A DNA stretch of 64,000 nt from assembly GCA_903813345.2 (NCBI GenBank), contig CAIIXF020000005.1, forward strand, positions 1,860,001 through 1,924,000, in the 5' to 3' direction. This stretch comes from Owenia fusiformis. Lineage: Eukaryota; Annelida; Polychaeta; Sabellida; Oweniidae. This document shows positions 1 to 25,800 of the stretch, piece by piece. The notes beneath the pieces are model-generated. The model did no database searches and was not told the DNA's origin. It saw only the letters and a list, made by a program, of their open reading frames with translations. Position 1 is the stretch's first letter, and each line of letters starts with the position of its first letter. Position numbers and translations under genes: made by a program.

Positions 1-407
1 CTCTCATGTTCTCTGGGTTTCAAGGTCATTTCTGAGGTTAGAGAAATCTCGTCACTCCAGGTAGTCAAGAGGTTAAATTCCCAATGCAAAGCCAAAGTGG
101 TTTAAACTTTATATGGTGCCTTTAAGCTCAGGGCATGTCAAAGACTTTGGGAATACTGGTCAAAAATAAATTATGGACTAGTAATCTGGACCAAAGGGGT
201 AATCACTGACAATTCTGCTAAGGCCACACCCTGGTTCATCTCTATGTGGTACACTTCAGTTGTCATTAATTAACTTTTGTTCCATCAAAGATTAAAAAGA
301 ACAGTTCATTTTAATTTTAAGTACTTTGACATAAATCAGTGGTTAATTGGCTGACTTAGAAAGGAACAATAATTTCTGGAGAAACATTGAAAATGCTGCA
401 TATTTAC

Positions 408-3400
408 CTGCGAAGGCCACAATCTTGATGATCTCTCCACGAGCAACATTGTGATTACAAATCCTCATCTGCTCATGAGTGAGGCGGACACTGCTCTCCA
501 TATTCCTACAACATTGGCACACATTGTAAACACAGGTCACACATTGTAAACACACATAGCACACATTGTAAACACAGGTCACATATAGTAAACACATGTA
601 ACATTTTGTACGCACATCTCATGCATTGTAAACACATGGAATGCATCGTAACAGATGGAATGAATTGCAAACACATAGAATGCATTGTAAACACAGTCAC
701 ATATTGTAAACACATGGCACACATTGTTAACCCATGGCACGCATTGTAAACACATTTTCCACATTATAAACACATGGCACACATTGTAAACATGTGGCAC
801 AATTGTAAACACACAGCACACATTGTAAACACATTTACCACATTGAAAGCACATTATATCATATTGTCAACACATTGTAAACACATGGGCCACATTGATA
901 ACACATGGAACCACATTGTAAACAAATGGCACCATATTGCAAACACATGCCACCATATTGCAAACAAATAGCACCACATTTTAAACACATTGCGCCACAT
1001 TGTAAACACATTGCACCACATTGTAAACTTATGGCCCCACATTGTCAACACACATTGTAACATGTGGAATTACATAAGTTATAGAGGGATACAGTGAAGA
1101 CATGTGAAGTACACTCTGATCACATAGTCCAGAAATGACATTCTGGTATAGGCATAGTTTAGTTTAATTAGCTAAATATCATTTATTGAAATCATGATAA
1201 TAACATAAAAAATTACCCATATTTGAGTATAGATTGCTGGCCTGACTTTGATGAAAGAGCGTTGGCTAGCTGTCCATACTTGGAACAAGATGTGTTCTCA
1301 AACAGGTACAGTGCGTAATAGAGTCTGTAATGCATCCTGAAAATAATGAAATCTTTTAATAAATACAACAAGGCATTATTATGCAAAATGTCATCACGGG
1401 CTGGCCTCTGCCATTTGTTACAGACACCAAATGCCTAACACCAAACACCAACCACCAAGTGCCAAACATCAACCACCAAACACTGTCCACAAAAAGTTTG
1501 AGACTGTAACAATATGTCAGCACTACTGGTGGTCACATAACAAACATGCTATTCTTAAAGCAGGGTGCCAATGAACCTTACAAATGAGTTTTTTATTACA
1601 TGATATAAATCACATGATGCAATATACATAATATATATCTTTACAAGTACATGTATATATGATTAAAAAAGATATTGTAAAAAAATCAAAATTGCTTACC
1701 CAGTCCAGGGTTCATTATATTGCACTGCCTTGAATGTGTATAGGAATGCTAGAATGCAGTAGAGACAATCTAATAACTCCATCAATGAACATTGTGAATC
1801 CTTGCTTAGAAGACATTTAATTATTTCTTGGCAGTCTTGGACATTTTCACTGAGAACCACGAGGAGAGCGATCATACACCAGGGATTGGGGACCTTTAAA
1901 ATACAAAAAATCATCATCAATAATATGTACAATTATAAGATGCCTTTAAATTACAATGGCTTTGTTTATGATTTAATTCCACCGAACAGATGATAAACTT
2001 GAGAAGGTAATAATACTACAAATTCGTAAAACCATAATTTTAAGAAGCTAATTGCATGATTTCCACTCGGCTGAATTAGCGATCAGATCTGAAGTCAGTG
2101 ACACTACAGTTAATCTGTTTGCCATCTGATAACAATCAACCAGTTTCACTTCTCTCATTAAACTACTCATTAATACACTGATACGCTTACATCATTTGTG
2201 ATGACATCATTTATTCTCTCCTTCATCAATGCTAACGCCCAACTGTATTTAGGATGCTTCTGAAGACACCTGTCTTTGTTTGTATTGAACCTCGTGACCA
2301 GTTTGAAACCCTTCATGTACCTGTAAAATAGTACAATTTAGTATATACAGCATTTTTGAGAATAGATTTGATAACAGAAGTTGTTTCATACAGTCTTGTG
2401 AACATGAAAATGATCTTATCCTTCTGAGCTTTATACCTAAGTAATGCAAGAACATATTTGGGAAACTAATCTTCTACCATTCTAATCTCTGTAAAATTAG
2501 ATCAACGACTACCACTATTTGATCTTTAATATGAATCCCAATATCTGCATTTTATTTATGAGTCACAATTTAATAAGATCTTAATAAGAACAGTGTAAGT
2601 GACTCAATCCCAGCCACCTCAAACTGTCATTGTGACATACTTGACAAGTCCCAAAAGGAAGCTATCTCTGGTTGCCATGCCATTTTCACTCATTATAGTT
2701 CGTATCTCAAGCTCCTTTTGAGGTCTTCTTTTCTTCAACATGTGATATTTCTTCTTCCATGGCACAAACTGAAATTATATAAGTTAAAGAGGGTTTGATA
2801 AGATTTTACAGGCCCATAGCGACTCTGTTAAAACCACGCAGTTTTTCACCATTACGAGCCATTTTTGGACCAATATTGTCGACGTGAAACACCTTGGAAT
2901 TTTTTAAAATGTGAACCCCCCTTGGCAAAAGCTGGTTAGGGGCTTGTTTTCTCAATTCAAGAACTGTAATGTATGTGCAAATGGATTAAGATTAGCATCA
3001 TACTACTCAAGAAAATTTCAAAATTTTCAACTGAGTGTACATTGTTTCAATATGGGATCTAGTTTTGATCTTTCGTTTGATAACTTACATTTTCATTTGA
3101 GATGATGGCATTCCACTGCTTACAAACTATGTTAAGATGTAAACATAAGTCTAGCATTGGCATCTGACAGAATATATTCTCAAGCACTTCAACGGGTAAT
3201 GAGAGGAAATGATTTGTTGTATCTTCCGGATATTGCCCTGTCCCTAATAGTCCATATTTGTCTTCAATAGCTGGTTTGGTTTCTGGACAATCAGGCTTCG
3301 GTTCAGTGACTGCGTTTGAATTTGTTTCATGATTTGAGTTTTTATATGGGGTTTGTTTAGAGTACTTGGAATTTCTCTTAAATTTCTTTGATGCATTCTC

Positions 3401-4300
3401 TGGTTTAAATAACTCTTTAAATGATTTGTGTTCCTTTTGAGTTTGGGACGCACCTTGACTACATGAAGGATTCTCACCATCATCAATATATATTGAGTCA
3501 GATACTTGTTTTATAGGGGAATGCATCATGGTTATTTTTGGTGGAGTTTTTGTTGGAGTCTTTGGATGAGGATTATCAGACACTGTTGTAATTTGCTTTG
3601 TAACATGAAAGAATGGATAATCCTTCAGGGTATTTGACTGCATTGGAAGTTTTGGTTTACTACGGGGTTTCAGCTGAGAATATCCATCATTCGTATTGTC
3701 TTTGGATGCAGATACAGAAGTTTTGTCTTCTTGGGGTGATTGTGGATTCGGTGAAGGTAATACAGATGAAGATGCGAGAAGGTGACTTGCTGACTGGAAA
3801 CCTCCAGGAATACCAGATGATGATGACGCTGCTGGTGGATTTAAACGACCATGTAGCTTTGGATAGATCTTCGAACCCTTATTAGGAATTCTGGGATAAA
3901 GGCCCCGATTGGAATCTTTTGTTGATTTTTGAACATTTGCTGGTTGAGTGAGAGATGAAGCACCCTCAGCCGTATTAGAGTGGTTCATACATTGCTGTAC
4001 ATCCATGTGGATTCTCCGTCTCTTAGAAGTATGCACAGAATCATTCTCACCACTGCAAAATAAGCTTCCATTAACAATTGTTTTAGAGGTGTTATCCAAC
4101 TTGGACTCAGCACTGATTTTATCAGGGCTGTTGCTTTTTTCGAGGTCAGAAATCTGACCCATTTCTGCTGCAGTGAAACTGTCTTCATGGCCCCAATCAA
4201 AACTGGCAGATTCCGTCTCATTGTGTTCAGATCGTGTTCTAGGCATATCAATAGGCATAAAATAATTCCTTATGCTCTCAAAAAATGATGAAAATGCCAT
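408..4300 (-). CDS. FBH1: F-box DNA helicase 1 (partial, 5' portion)
   Basis: FBH1 is a nuclear UvrD-type 3'-5' helicase that is also the F-box subunit of an SCF ubiquitin ligase; it restrains RAD51 at damaged forks. Exons read on the minus strand: 4300-3089, 2768-2641, 2320-2191, 1893-1700, 1336-1217, 505-408, all GT-AG with phases that join (627 codons plus one base). Residues 1-365 are a low-complexity Ser/Pro/Lys-rich region with a GLYPRIPNKGSK block like the human N-terminus and a YGLLGT motif just before the F-box, as in human. The F-box (SLPVEVLENIF) starts near residue 367. Later exons match the conserved linker (PWKKKYH, MHYRLYYALYLFENTSC), and the last exon reads VRLTHEQ..IIKIVAFAG, stopping exactly where the Walker A GTGKT would follow. 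The start at 4300 is preferred because an upstream in-frame Met (4399) would lie inside the divergent gene. The helicase core is beyond the left edge. The N-terminal region is longer than in vertebrates. Confidence 0.93.
506..1066. repeat. Minisatellite, about 18-20 bp unit ACATTGTAAACACATGGC
   Basis: About thirty imperfect head-to-tail copies fill most of FBH1 intron 5, starting at the acceptor of exon 505-408. Short open frames over it are artefacts of the repeat. Confidence 0.9.
1381..1548 (-). repeat. Hairpin-end repeat fragment (GTGGTGACAT family), reverse orientation
   Basis: The segment starts TGCAAAATGTCATCACGG and ends CTACTGGTGGTCACAT, with degenerate CCAAACACCAACCACC in between. 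It is a reverse-complement relative of the copies at 20302, 22638, 26912 and 36107. It lies in FBH1 intron 4. Confidence 0.6.
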
Positions 4301-4451
4301 GCATTGTTCAATAATAACAATGTGAATAAAAAAAGTTTCAAAAATATAACCGGAAGTTAGAATGCCGCTTGAACATGAACAAATTAGCGAAGTCCCCATT
4401 TGTTATTGCTGCAACGACAAAAAGAAAAAGTGCTTCCGAATCAAAATTTCG
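4301..4451. promoter_or_regulatory. Shared bidirectional promoter / 5' UTR interval of FBH1 and ANKRD16
   Basis: Only about 150 bp separate the chosen start codons of the two divergent genes, so both transcription starts and any core promoter must lie here or inside the first exons. No TATA box or CpG-rich block is evident by eye. An alternative ANKRD16 Met at 4362 would shrink the gap to 61 bp. Confidence 0.6.
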
Positions 4452-16742
<12,291 letters not shown>

Positions 16743-16752
16743 TAAATATAAC

Positions 16753-16758
16753 AATAAA
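16753..16758 (+). promoter_or_regulatory. Poly(A) signal AATAAA of ANKRD16
   Basis: A canonical AATAAA lies 11 bases after the TGA stop of the last ANKRD16 exon. Confidence 0.65.
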
Positions 16759-17594
16759 GTAGATTAAGAAAAAACAGATGTCCTGTCCATCCACTTATAT
16801 GTTTAAAAGGAGCCAATTATTTGAAGGAAAAAGCTCTGCAGTAACTGATCTAATAAATATATGCAGAGAATACAACATTGTTTTGCTTTACCTCTATTAA
16901 AAACTTAGTTTGTGTTAGTTTGATATTGTAACGATTTAGAGTAATCTAAAAATATGAAAACAATGTGGTTTTATTTGATTGACAAGAAAAAGGTAATTGC
17001 ATCAAAAAGTAACAATTATAGAGTGTGGTTTTATGTTCATTGGATTTCATCTTTTTTCAAATTGAATTCCAAAATATTTAGAATATTTTATTAAAGAAAC
17101 ATAAAGTGAGGACATTTTGAACTTGGAAACATACATATTTCCCAGGATTTGATTTACATCTATTAGATACAATAAAAACAATTTCAATGAAAAATGGTTG
17201 ACAAATGTAAATAATACATACCACAAAAGTGTTTTCATATATGAAAATTCTTGATGAATAAAACTTAAAATGTTCTTTGTTCCCCTTTCATGAACTGTGA
17301 TTGAGTTGCTCTCAAGGTGTGTACATTTCCAAAGCAACATTGAAAATGGTTGATTTTATTGCATGACAATTACTCTAAAAGATATGAACTAACTAATGCT
17401 GTGATAGAGCTTGATTCTTGATTGCTTTGAAATATGGCATTCAGTGATAGCAATAGAAATGTTGAAGTGGTAAAATGGTTTTATTTTGAATATTTGTTAT
17501 TATGACATTTCAGTTTAAAGAATAGATCGAGTATGTTTTCAAAGTCTCGCACTTTTTCGGGGTATTCTCTTGTCTTTTTGGAATATGCATTATT
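16759..17594. other. Intergenic, no gene seen
   Basis: AT-rich sequence between ANKRD16 and the next repeat. Only short open frames without recognisable content. Confidence 0.5.
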
Positions 17595-18286
17595 ATCCCA
17601 TCGAACGAAGTTCAGAGGGATATAGGGAACGCCTCCGTCTGTCCGTCCGTCCGGGCAATAACTCAAATACCGTTGGCCCGATTTTGTTCAATTTTTTTTT
17701 TACACATATACCTTATGGGGGTAGAAGTTCTGCTTGAAAGCCGATTTTCAAAATGGCCGCTCATTTAAAAATGGCGGCCATTTTAGTGCCGATTTTACAG
17801 TAATTTAGGTGCAGTATGTAAAACTGTAATAGCAATATGTTTTAAATGTAAAAAAAATTATGTAGGACATTAGTAAAGCTAGAAATGTAGATATTAAAGA
17901 AGCACATGGCAGCCATCTTGAAAAATGGCGGCCTTTACTCGTTATTTTACGATTTTTACTGTAACTCGAAAAGTAGTGGAGCGATTTTGTTCATATTTGG
18001 TATGTGAATACTGTAAGCATGGCACACTGTCTAATGACACTTTTGGTAGAAGGTGGCCATTTTGAAAAATGGCGGACATTTTGAAAAATGGTGGCCATTT
18101 TAACTTATTTTACTATAACTCGAAAAGTAGTGGAGCGATTTTGTTCATATTTGGTATGTGAATACTATAAGCATGGCACACTGTCTAATGACACTTTTGG
18201 TAGAAGGTGGCCATTTTGAAAAATGGCTGCCATTTTTGCTATATACTTAGTTTGTAAAAATGCCAGCCATGGCTGTTCGATGGGAT
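17595..18286 (+). mobile_element. TIR repeat ATCCCATCGAAC..GTTCGATGGGAT with GTCCGTCC tract
   Basis: Exact 12-bp inverted ends enclose CTGTCCGTCCGTCCGG, AACTCAAATACCG and direct copies of a roughly 160-bp unit (AACTCGAAAAGTAGTGGAGC, twice) separated by ATGGCGGCCAT motifs. No coding capacity. Relatives at 9032 and 15318. Confidence 0.75.
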
Positions 18287-18289
18287 TCG

Positions 18290-19074
18290 CTACGCTTTGG
18301 CGTTGCCGTTGTTCTGGTTATATTTTACCTGATAATGCAGTACATATGTTCATTTCAAAATATCTTTATACTAATGAATAGATGCAATATGGAATTTAGT
18401 GTGGAGAAATTATTTTCTCATATTTGACCTAATTTGAACTTATTAATTCAGAGAGCAATGATGACCAGTATTTACTTATTCATGACATCTGACCTCTGAC
18501 AGGAATATTTGATTAGTATGGAATTCCATCAATTTATCTCTCGTATTGTCAAATAAAAGTAATTACATACTGAAATATTAATGGTGATGTCTACGTCTTA
18601 TACCACATGTCTAAATAATTTATTTTGTTGCGAGTCTCTTGGGTCCTTATAGAATGGAGTATCTATACTTTCTTTAATTAAATTATCTGTGTTCTTATTG
18701 CTTTTGAATCTTTATGATAGACACGAGATATAAGTAAACAGCGAGCTCAAATGTAAGGTTTATGTTTTTGAAGTATAGTGCTATGTTTATCATCACACAC
18801 AGGTGATTGGCTCTGGAGGAATTCAAGTCAGAATAAAACCCGTCAAGTTGGATATAATGCATATTTATGCAAGGTGAAAAATGAAAAGTCAGCATGACTA
18901 GGATTCATTATATCACGTCAGTGTTATTACTGGATTAACGTTATGAAAATATAAGAAAAGGAAGGAATAATGGATATATGATGAAACATGGAGACCAAGA
19001 AAGGCTGATGATATAATTAATATTTTGTTACAATTATAATTATTGAAGAGAAGTGGTGGATTTGTAATATTATC
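18290..19074. other. Upstream region of the lectin/EB gene
   Basis: AT-rich, no gene or clear promoter motif seen; any 5' UTR and promoter of the plus-strand gene should lie here. Confidence 0.4.
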
Positions 19075-19888
19075 ATGACGTGGAATTATATATTATTTGT
19101 AAGTATTTATATTTTTAACTACTGCTAGTGTAATTAAATAAGATATTTCGAATTTTCTCTCATTTCTTCAGATTTTGTAATAAATCAATTTATGGAAATT
19201 AAATAAGCATATTTCATTTTTTGTTAGAAAATGTATTTTATTTTACAGAGCTAACTAACTAAATTCTAAGCAGGAAAATCTCATTCCTCTTCTATACAAA
19301 AATACAAAATGTTTATATTTTGGGATTTTATAATTACTTTAGCTTGATTGAGGGTGACACAAGAAATATCAAGAGGATTCCATCATTATTAAATTCATCC
19401 AAAGAATTGGAGATTGCATATTGGAGGTTACCCTGTATTAACTAATTTTTATTTTATTTTAAACTTTGCACACTGAAATTGATTTTAGGACATTTATATC
19501 AACATAATAAAGTTATTCATATCTTATTCTTAATTTTAATAATTGAGATATAATTATATCTCAATTTTATTGACAATTCATGCTAATTGCTTGCAATAGT
19601 AATGTGCAAGGAACATGAGGAAGGAATTATACACAACAAATTAATGTAAACATTTTTCAAAACAAAACAATTACATAGAGATACAAGTATATTCAACAAT
19701 TATTAAATAGTTATGTATTATCACCCCAACAAACACATCTCAATATAATTGGGATATAATGAAGTATAATCTGTGGTGTTCCAAGTTTTAAGATGAATAA
19801 AAAAAAATTTCTTCATTTTTTCTAAAGGTGCCTTTTGTTGCAACAATTATGGAACTAATTTCACACATGGAAGGAGCAATATCCACAA
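19075..19888 (+). CDS. Signal-peptide exons 1-2 of the lectin/EB gene
   Basis: Exon 1 (19075-19098) codes MTWNYILF and ends at GTAAGT; exon 2 (19828-19888) follows a T-rich acceptor and codes VPFVATIMELISHMEGAIST, then GTGAGT. Together they give a short hydrophobic leader with small residues before the MAM domain, and phase 1 fits the next exon. Exon 1 is tiny, so an alternative upstream start cannot be excluded. Confidence 0.5.
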
Positions 19889-22800
19889 GTGAGTAATTTG
19901 GTTTTACCAGAATAAGTGAGTAATGTTTATTGTATCTTCATTTTGATTGATATTAAAGCATTACAAAACATGCAAAGTTTAATACATACAGCAGTAAGAG
20001 TATTAAAGAAAAATATTGTTCATGAAGAAACCTTTGTCATTTCCAAAATTATTGTCATGCCTCACACACTTGTCCGTCTGTCTCTCCATTATCAATAGAA
20101 ATATATTTGTATTATTATATTCTAGACTTCCATTGTGATTTTGAGGATGATAGTATTTGTGAATTCACTAACTCGGATTTGGATGAATTGGATTGGACAT
20201 TGACCACAGGACCGGGTTCGTATGTGAACAATGGGACTGGACCACAGACAGACAATAGGTTAGTGTCACCTGGCTAGAAGTTTAATTTTTTATTTATATA
20301 TGTTGTCACCACAACAAGTGGTGGCATATTGTTATAGTAGCCAACTTTTGTGTGGACAATGTTTGGTGGTTGGCAGTCATTGTCTAAGGTGGTGTCATTT
20401 TGCATATTAATGCCTTGTGTCACTTTTACACAATTATTGCTCATTTCAAAAATCAGAATTAGGCTCATAGGCTTTAATAATAGACCTTACATAATAGGTT
20501 TGAATAATTAATGTTCTGAGGTTATTCCAGTGAGGGCTGATGAACCTTATCTGGGGTTGAATAATATGTTTCATAACATCGTTATTGGTAATGTTACATA
20601 CATGTTAAAATAACTGACACCAAGCTGATAAACGTGACTAGTATTTCCATTGTTGTAGGGTCGAAGGAGCAATGCTCTGTACTCATTTGTCTGGTTCTAG
20701 TACTTCTATTGTTTAAATCTCTCTATTCATTCCAGTGGATCAGGGTCTTACATGTTAATGATCAGCCATGAAGCACAGAAAGGTGACAGAGCCCAACTGG
20801 TGTCACCCCTGATGAAAGTACATCGCCCTGTACCCATATGCCTTAAGTTCTGCTATTATTTATAGCCCTCTATTCATTCCAGTGGATCAGGATCATACAT
20901 GTTAATGATCAGCCATGAAGCACAGAAGGTGACAAGGCCCAACTAGTGTCACCGCTGATGAAAGTACATCGCCCTGTACCCATATGCCTTAAGTTCTGCT
21001 ATTATTTATAGCCCTCTATTCATTCCAGTGGATCAGGGTCTTACATGTTAATGATCAGCCATGAAGCACAGAAAGGTGACAAGGCCCAACTGGTGTCACC
21101 CCTGATGAAAGTACATCGCCCTGTACCCATATGCCTTAAGTTCTGCTATTATTTATAGCCCTCTATTCATTCGAGTGGATCAGGATCATACATGTTAATG
21201 ATCAGCCATGAAGCACAGAAAGGTGACAAGGCCCAACTGGTGTCACCCCTGATGAAAGTACATCGCCCTGTACCCATATGCCTTAAGTTCTGCTATTATT
21301 TATAGCCCTCTATTCATTCCAGTGGATCAGGATCATACATGTTAATGATCAGCCATGAAGCACAGAAAGGTGACAAGGCCCAACTGGTGTCACCCCTGAT
21401 GAAAGTACATCGCCCTGTACCCATATGCCTTAAGTTCTGCTATTATTTATAGCCCTCTATTCATTCCAGTGGATCAGGATCATACATGTTAATGATCAGC
21501 CATGAAGCACAGAAAGGTGACAAGGCCCAACTGGTGTCACCCCTGATGAAAGTACATCGCCCTGTACCCATATGCCTTAAGTTCTGCTATTATTTATAGC
21601 CCTCTATTCATTCCAGTGGATCAGGATCATACATGTTAATGATCAGCCATGAAGCACAGAAAGGTGACAAGGCCCAACTGGTGACACCCCTGATGAAAGT
21701 ACATCGCCCTGTACCCATATGCCTTAAGTTCTGCTATTATATATAGCCCTCTATTCATTCCAGTGGATCAGGATCATACATGTTAATGATCAGCCATGAA
21801 GCACAGAAAGGTGACAAGGCCCAACTGGTGTCACCCCTGATGAAAGTTCATCGCCCTGTTCCCATATGCCTTAAGTTCTGGTACCACATGTTCTCTAGCA
21901 AGGATTGGGATATGGGCTACCTGAGTGTCTATTTAGAGCTAGAGACAGACCCAGGTACACTTAGACTGCTCTGGACTGAGGCTACTGCACAGGGAGAAAG
22001 GTACTCATACTCTATGTTGCCACTTTTTCACTTCCTCTGACCCTGAAAATGGATTGCAGATTTTGGAACTCTTTATCTAAATTATGAATGTTTCATACTG
22101 ATACCTATATTTATGACTGAACAGTTCATTTTGACTTGGTAATCTTACTTGTGTGCCATTTTGCTAGATTTTACTTAACAAATGTCTAACTTTTTGATCT
22201 CTAGATGGGTACCAGGTCAGACCATGTTGAGTGCAGGCGAGAACTTCCGTCTTGTGTTTGAAGGTGTCCGAGGTGACTCCTTTAGATCAGATATAGGACT
22301 AGATGATATCTCAATGACCATTGGCCGCTGTAATTTAACAGGTGAATATATTTTGTTTACGTTGACTTTCTAGATCTTCGCACAAAGATTTCTGAGTTTC
22401 TGAAACTAATTCTTCCTGTGCAATATGTTAATGATCAGTTGTTGACTTGGTGACTAAAAAATACCTATGAAGCATAGGAAATGACTTTAAGACTAACCTA
22501 TTAACTACTTTGTGAAATATTTGGACCTCAGTAAGTTTTTGCAGTGGTTGTGATTCTTCAAAGAAGCCTAAACCTCACCTAAGAACATTGGAATAATTAC
22601 CCAGGATTAAGTTTATTAATATATGTGTTAAATATATGACATATTGTTATGATCTCCAACTTTTTGTGGATAGTGCTTGGCGTCCGACAGTTGGTGTTTG
22701 GTGGTTAGTGTTCAGTGGTAGGCATTCAGCGTCTGTAAAAAATAGCAGGTGGTGACATTTTGCATGTTAATGCCTTGTATATACATTCTATTTTCCTTTT

Positions 22801-25800
22801 ATTTCAGCATGTCAAGACAGGTGGACTCAGTATGGGCTTCACTGCTATAAGTACTTTGATGAACTGAACTTTGCTCGCACCCAGTGGGAAGCACACAAGG
22901 ATTGTGAGAACAGGGACGGGGGACTTGTAAGTGTGTTGAGCCAGGCAGAACAGAACTTTGTACAGTCTCATGTTGCTTCAGGGTAAGTTATGTGAGAACA
23001 GGGACGGGGGACTTGTAAGTGTGTTGAGCCAGGCAGAACAGAACTTTGTACAGTCTCATGTAGCTTCAGGGTAAGTTGTGTGAGAACAGGGACGGGGGAC
23101 TTGTAAGTGTGTTGAGCCAGGCAGAACAGAACTTTGTACAGTCTCATGTTGCTTCAGGGTAAGTTGTGTGAGAACAGGGACGGGGGACTTGTAAGTGTGT
23201 TGAGCCAGGCAGAACAGAACTTCGTACAGTCTCATGTAGCTTCAGGGTAAGTTGTGTTAGAACAGGGACGGGGGACTTGTAAGTGTGTTGAGCCAGGCAG
23301 AACAGAACTTTGTACAGTCTCATGTTGCTTCAGGGTAAGTTGTGTGAAAACAGGGACGGGGGACTTGTAAGTGTGTTGAGCCAGGCAGAACAGAACTTTG
23401 TACAGTCTCATGTAGCTTCAGGGTAAGTTGTGTGAGAACAGGGATGGGGGACTTGTAAGTGTGTTGAGCCAGGCAGAACAGAACTTTGTACAGTCTCATG
23501 TTGCTTCAGGGTAAGTTATGTGAGAACAGGGACGGGGGACTTGTAAGTGTGTTGAGCCAGGCAGAACAGAACTTTGTACAGTCTCATGTTGCTTCAGGGT
23601 AAGTTGTGTGAGAACAGGGACGAGGGACTTGTAAGTGAGTTGAGCCAGGCAGAACAGAACTTTGTACAGTCTCATGTTGCTTCAGGGTAAGAAGTTGTGT
23701 GAGAACAGGGACGGGGGACTTGTGTGTTGAGCCAGGCAGAACAGAACTTTGTACAGTCTCATGTTGCTTCAGGGTAAGTTGTGTGAAAACAGGGATGGGG
23801 GACTTGTGAGTGTGTTGAGCCAGGCAGAACAGAACTTTGTACAGTCTCATGTAGCTTCAGGGTAAGTTGTGTTAGAACAGGGACGGGGGACTTGTAAGTG
23901 TGTTGAGCCAGGCGGAACAGAACTTTGTACAGTCTCATGTTGCTTCGGGGTAAGTGTTGTTATTATCCCATTGGAATCAAGTTGAATTGCATGATGAAAA
24001 ACAATATGTAAATCTACAAAAGATTGCTACTACCAATCACCTACTAGTATTATAGTTATTAAAACAATGAAATAAAGTCTGATATATACCAACATTCATG
24101 ATTGAAAACTAGGATTCTGCAAGACTGTGAATAGCATTATAATTTGGAAAAAGCTAAGAGACATTTTTCTCAATGTTATTTACTTTATTCCTTATTTCAT
24201 ATCTTTTGATTAATAGGTAAATTAGAATGTAAGCAGAACCAATTATATTTGTACTGGTGGATATGTTAACGTGTATATTTATAGTTATTCAGTACTTAGT
24301 AATTAGAGATATGTGTTCATAATAAATTACAAGGAATGAATTGACACTGTTTAATGACACCTTCATCATGCTTTATAACTAATTTATTGTCATTTGTAAC
24401 TACTATGTCCTTGCTATTACTGATAAGCCATGTATTTTATGAAGTGGAGGTCTCCACTACCAGTGCCAACCAATAGGTCACCATTATGATCAATGGCAAC
24501 TGCAGCTGGGCGCCCTGCATTGTCCTCTGGGGTTAGGAGGTACTTGATAAACTTCCCAGTGGGATCCAACATGTGGATTCTGCTGTTACCATTGTCAGCT
24601 ATGAAGATGTTGTCAAGTGAGTCAGTGCAGACACCAAATGGTTGATGGAGTTGATTATTGCCACTACCCTTTGTGCCATAGGTGTTTAGAAGGTCTCCCT
24701 TCCTGTTGAACATTTTTACACTGTGTCCTCCTTCATCTGATACAATGACTGCATATTTGCTGTTAGTTGTGAGAAATCTTGGTTTCTCTAATACACCATC
24801 ACCTATTGTACCCAGTATTGAACCATTATTGCAGTCAACAATGTACACACATTTGACTGCAAAGTCAGTGACCAACAGTTCACCTTTAGAATTCATACAT
24901 AAACGATGTGGATGTTTGAAAGTGCCAATGTTTCTCTTGTGCACCAAGTTTTGATTGTAAATAGCCACACATTTGTTCGTTAGATCACATATGGCATAAC
25001 AATTGTCTTTGGTAGTACACACTCCAACTGAGTTGATCTCCTTTGTTGACTTTTTATTCAATGATCTAGGATTGATTTCATAAGTCACAAACTTAGGCTT
25101 ATTCTCAGGATATTCAACCACTAATATATTTTGATTCTCACCCACACATATATCCTGTATGGCACATGATTCACTCTTCTTATCTACCAAATGCTCAGTT
25201 CTGTGTAAGTTTGGCATACATAGTTTTGGACTTTCCTTACATTGTAAAGATGTCGCTGAAGCTTTAACACTTGCCTTATCAGTAGATGTCACAATGTGTC
25301 CTAGTTGAGATATGTCCAAGTGACCAGGTTTGTATGTACCAATGTCAAGAGATTTGTCTTGATGTTCAGAGTCCACCCTTAAAGGCATTGAACTCCAATC
25401 TTGTAGTGTTTGTTTGATATCAGCACTTGAGTTAACTATCTCAACAGGATGTCCATGTTTTTGTAGTGACATCAGATGAAGTAATGTACTTTCAGTGATG
25501 CCCTTCTTTAGCTCTATATCGGTCCTTCGAGATTCAACTTGCTTCAAGGTGTTATTATGTGCTTCCTTAGCATCCCTTTCTTGTTTATTAAAGTACTTGT
25601 CAAGTTCACTTTGCATAGCTCTGCGATCTGATTTTATTGAACTGAGAAGTTTTTGGAGCTTTTGCCCTTGGGTTTCAGTCAAGTTATCTGAGATTTTGAG
25701 TTGCTTTTCAAGTAAATTTTTCCTTTGGATGGCTAATCCAATCAATGCAGACACATTGCGTATTTCTTCCTTTGCCACATCTTCAATTTTCACACATGAA

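Noticed and set aside
4301-4399. Upstream FBH1 start at 4399
   Set aside because: It would overlap the ANKRD16 5' region and adds a hydrophobic stretch absent from the family; Met at 4300 is the better start.
20719-23952. CRISPR-like array or VLR-like diversity cassette
   Set aside because: Repeats are contiguous with no unique spacers, this is a eukaryotic exon context, and the extra copies carry stops and do not diverge in coding positions.
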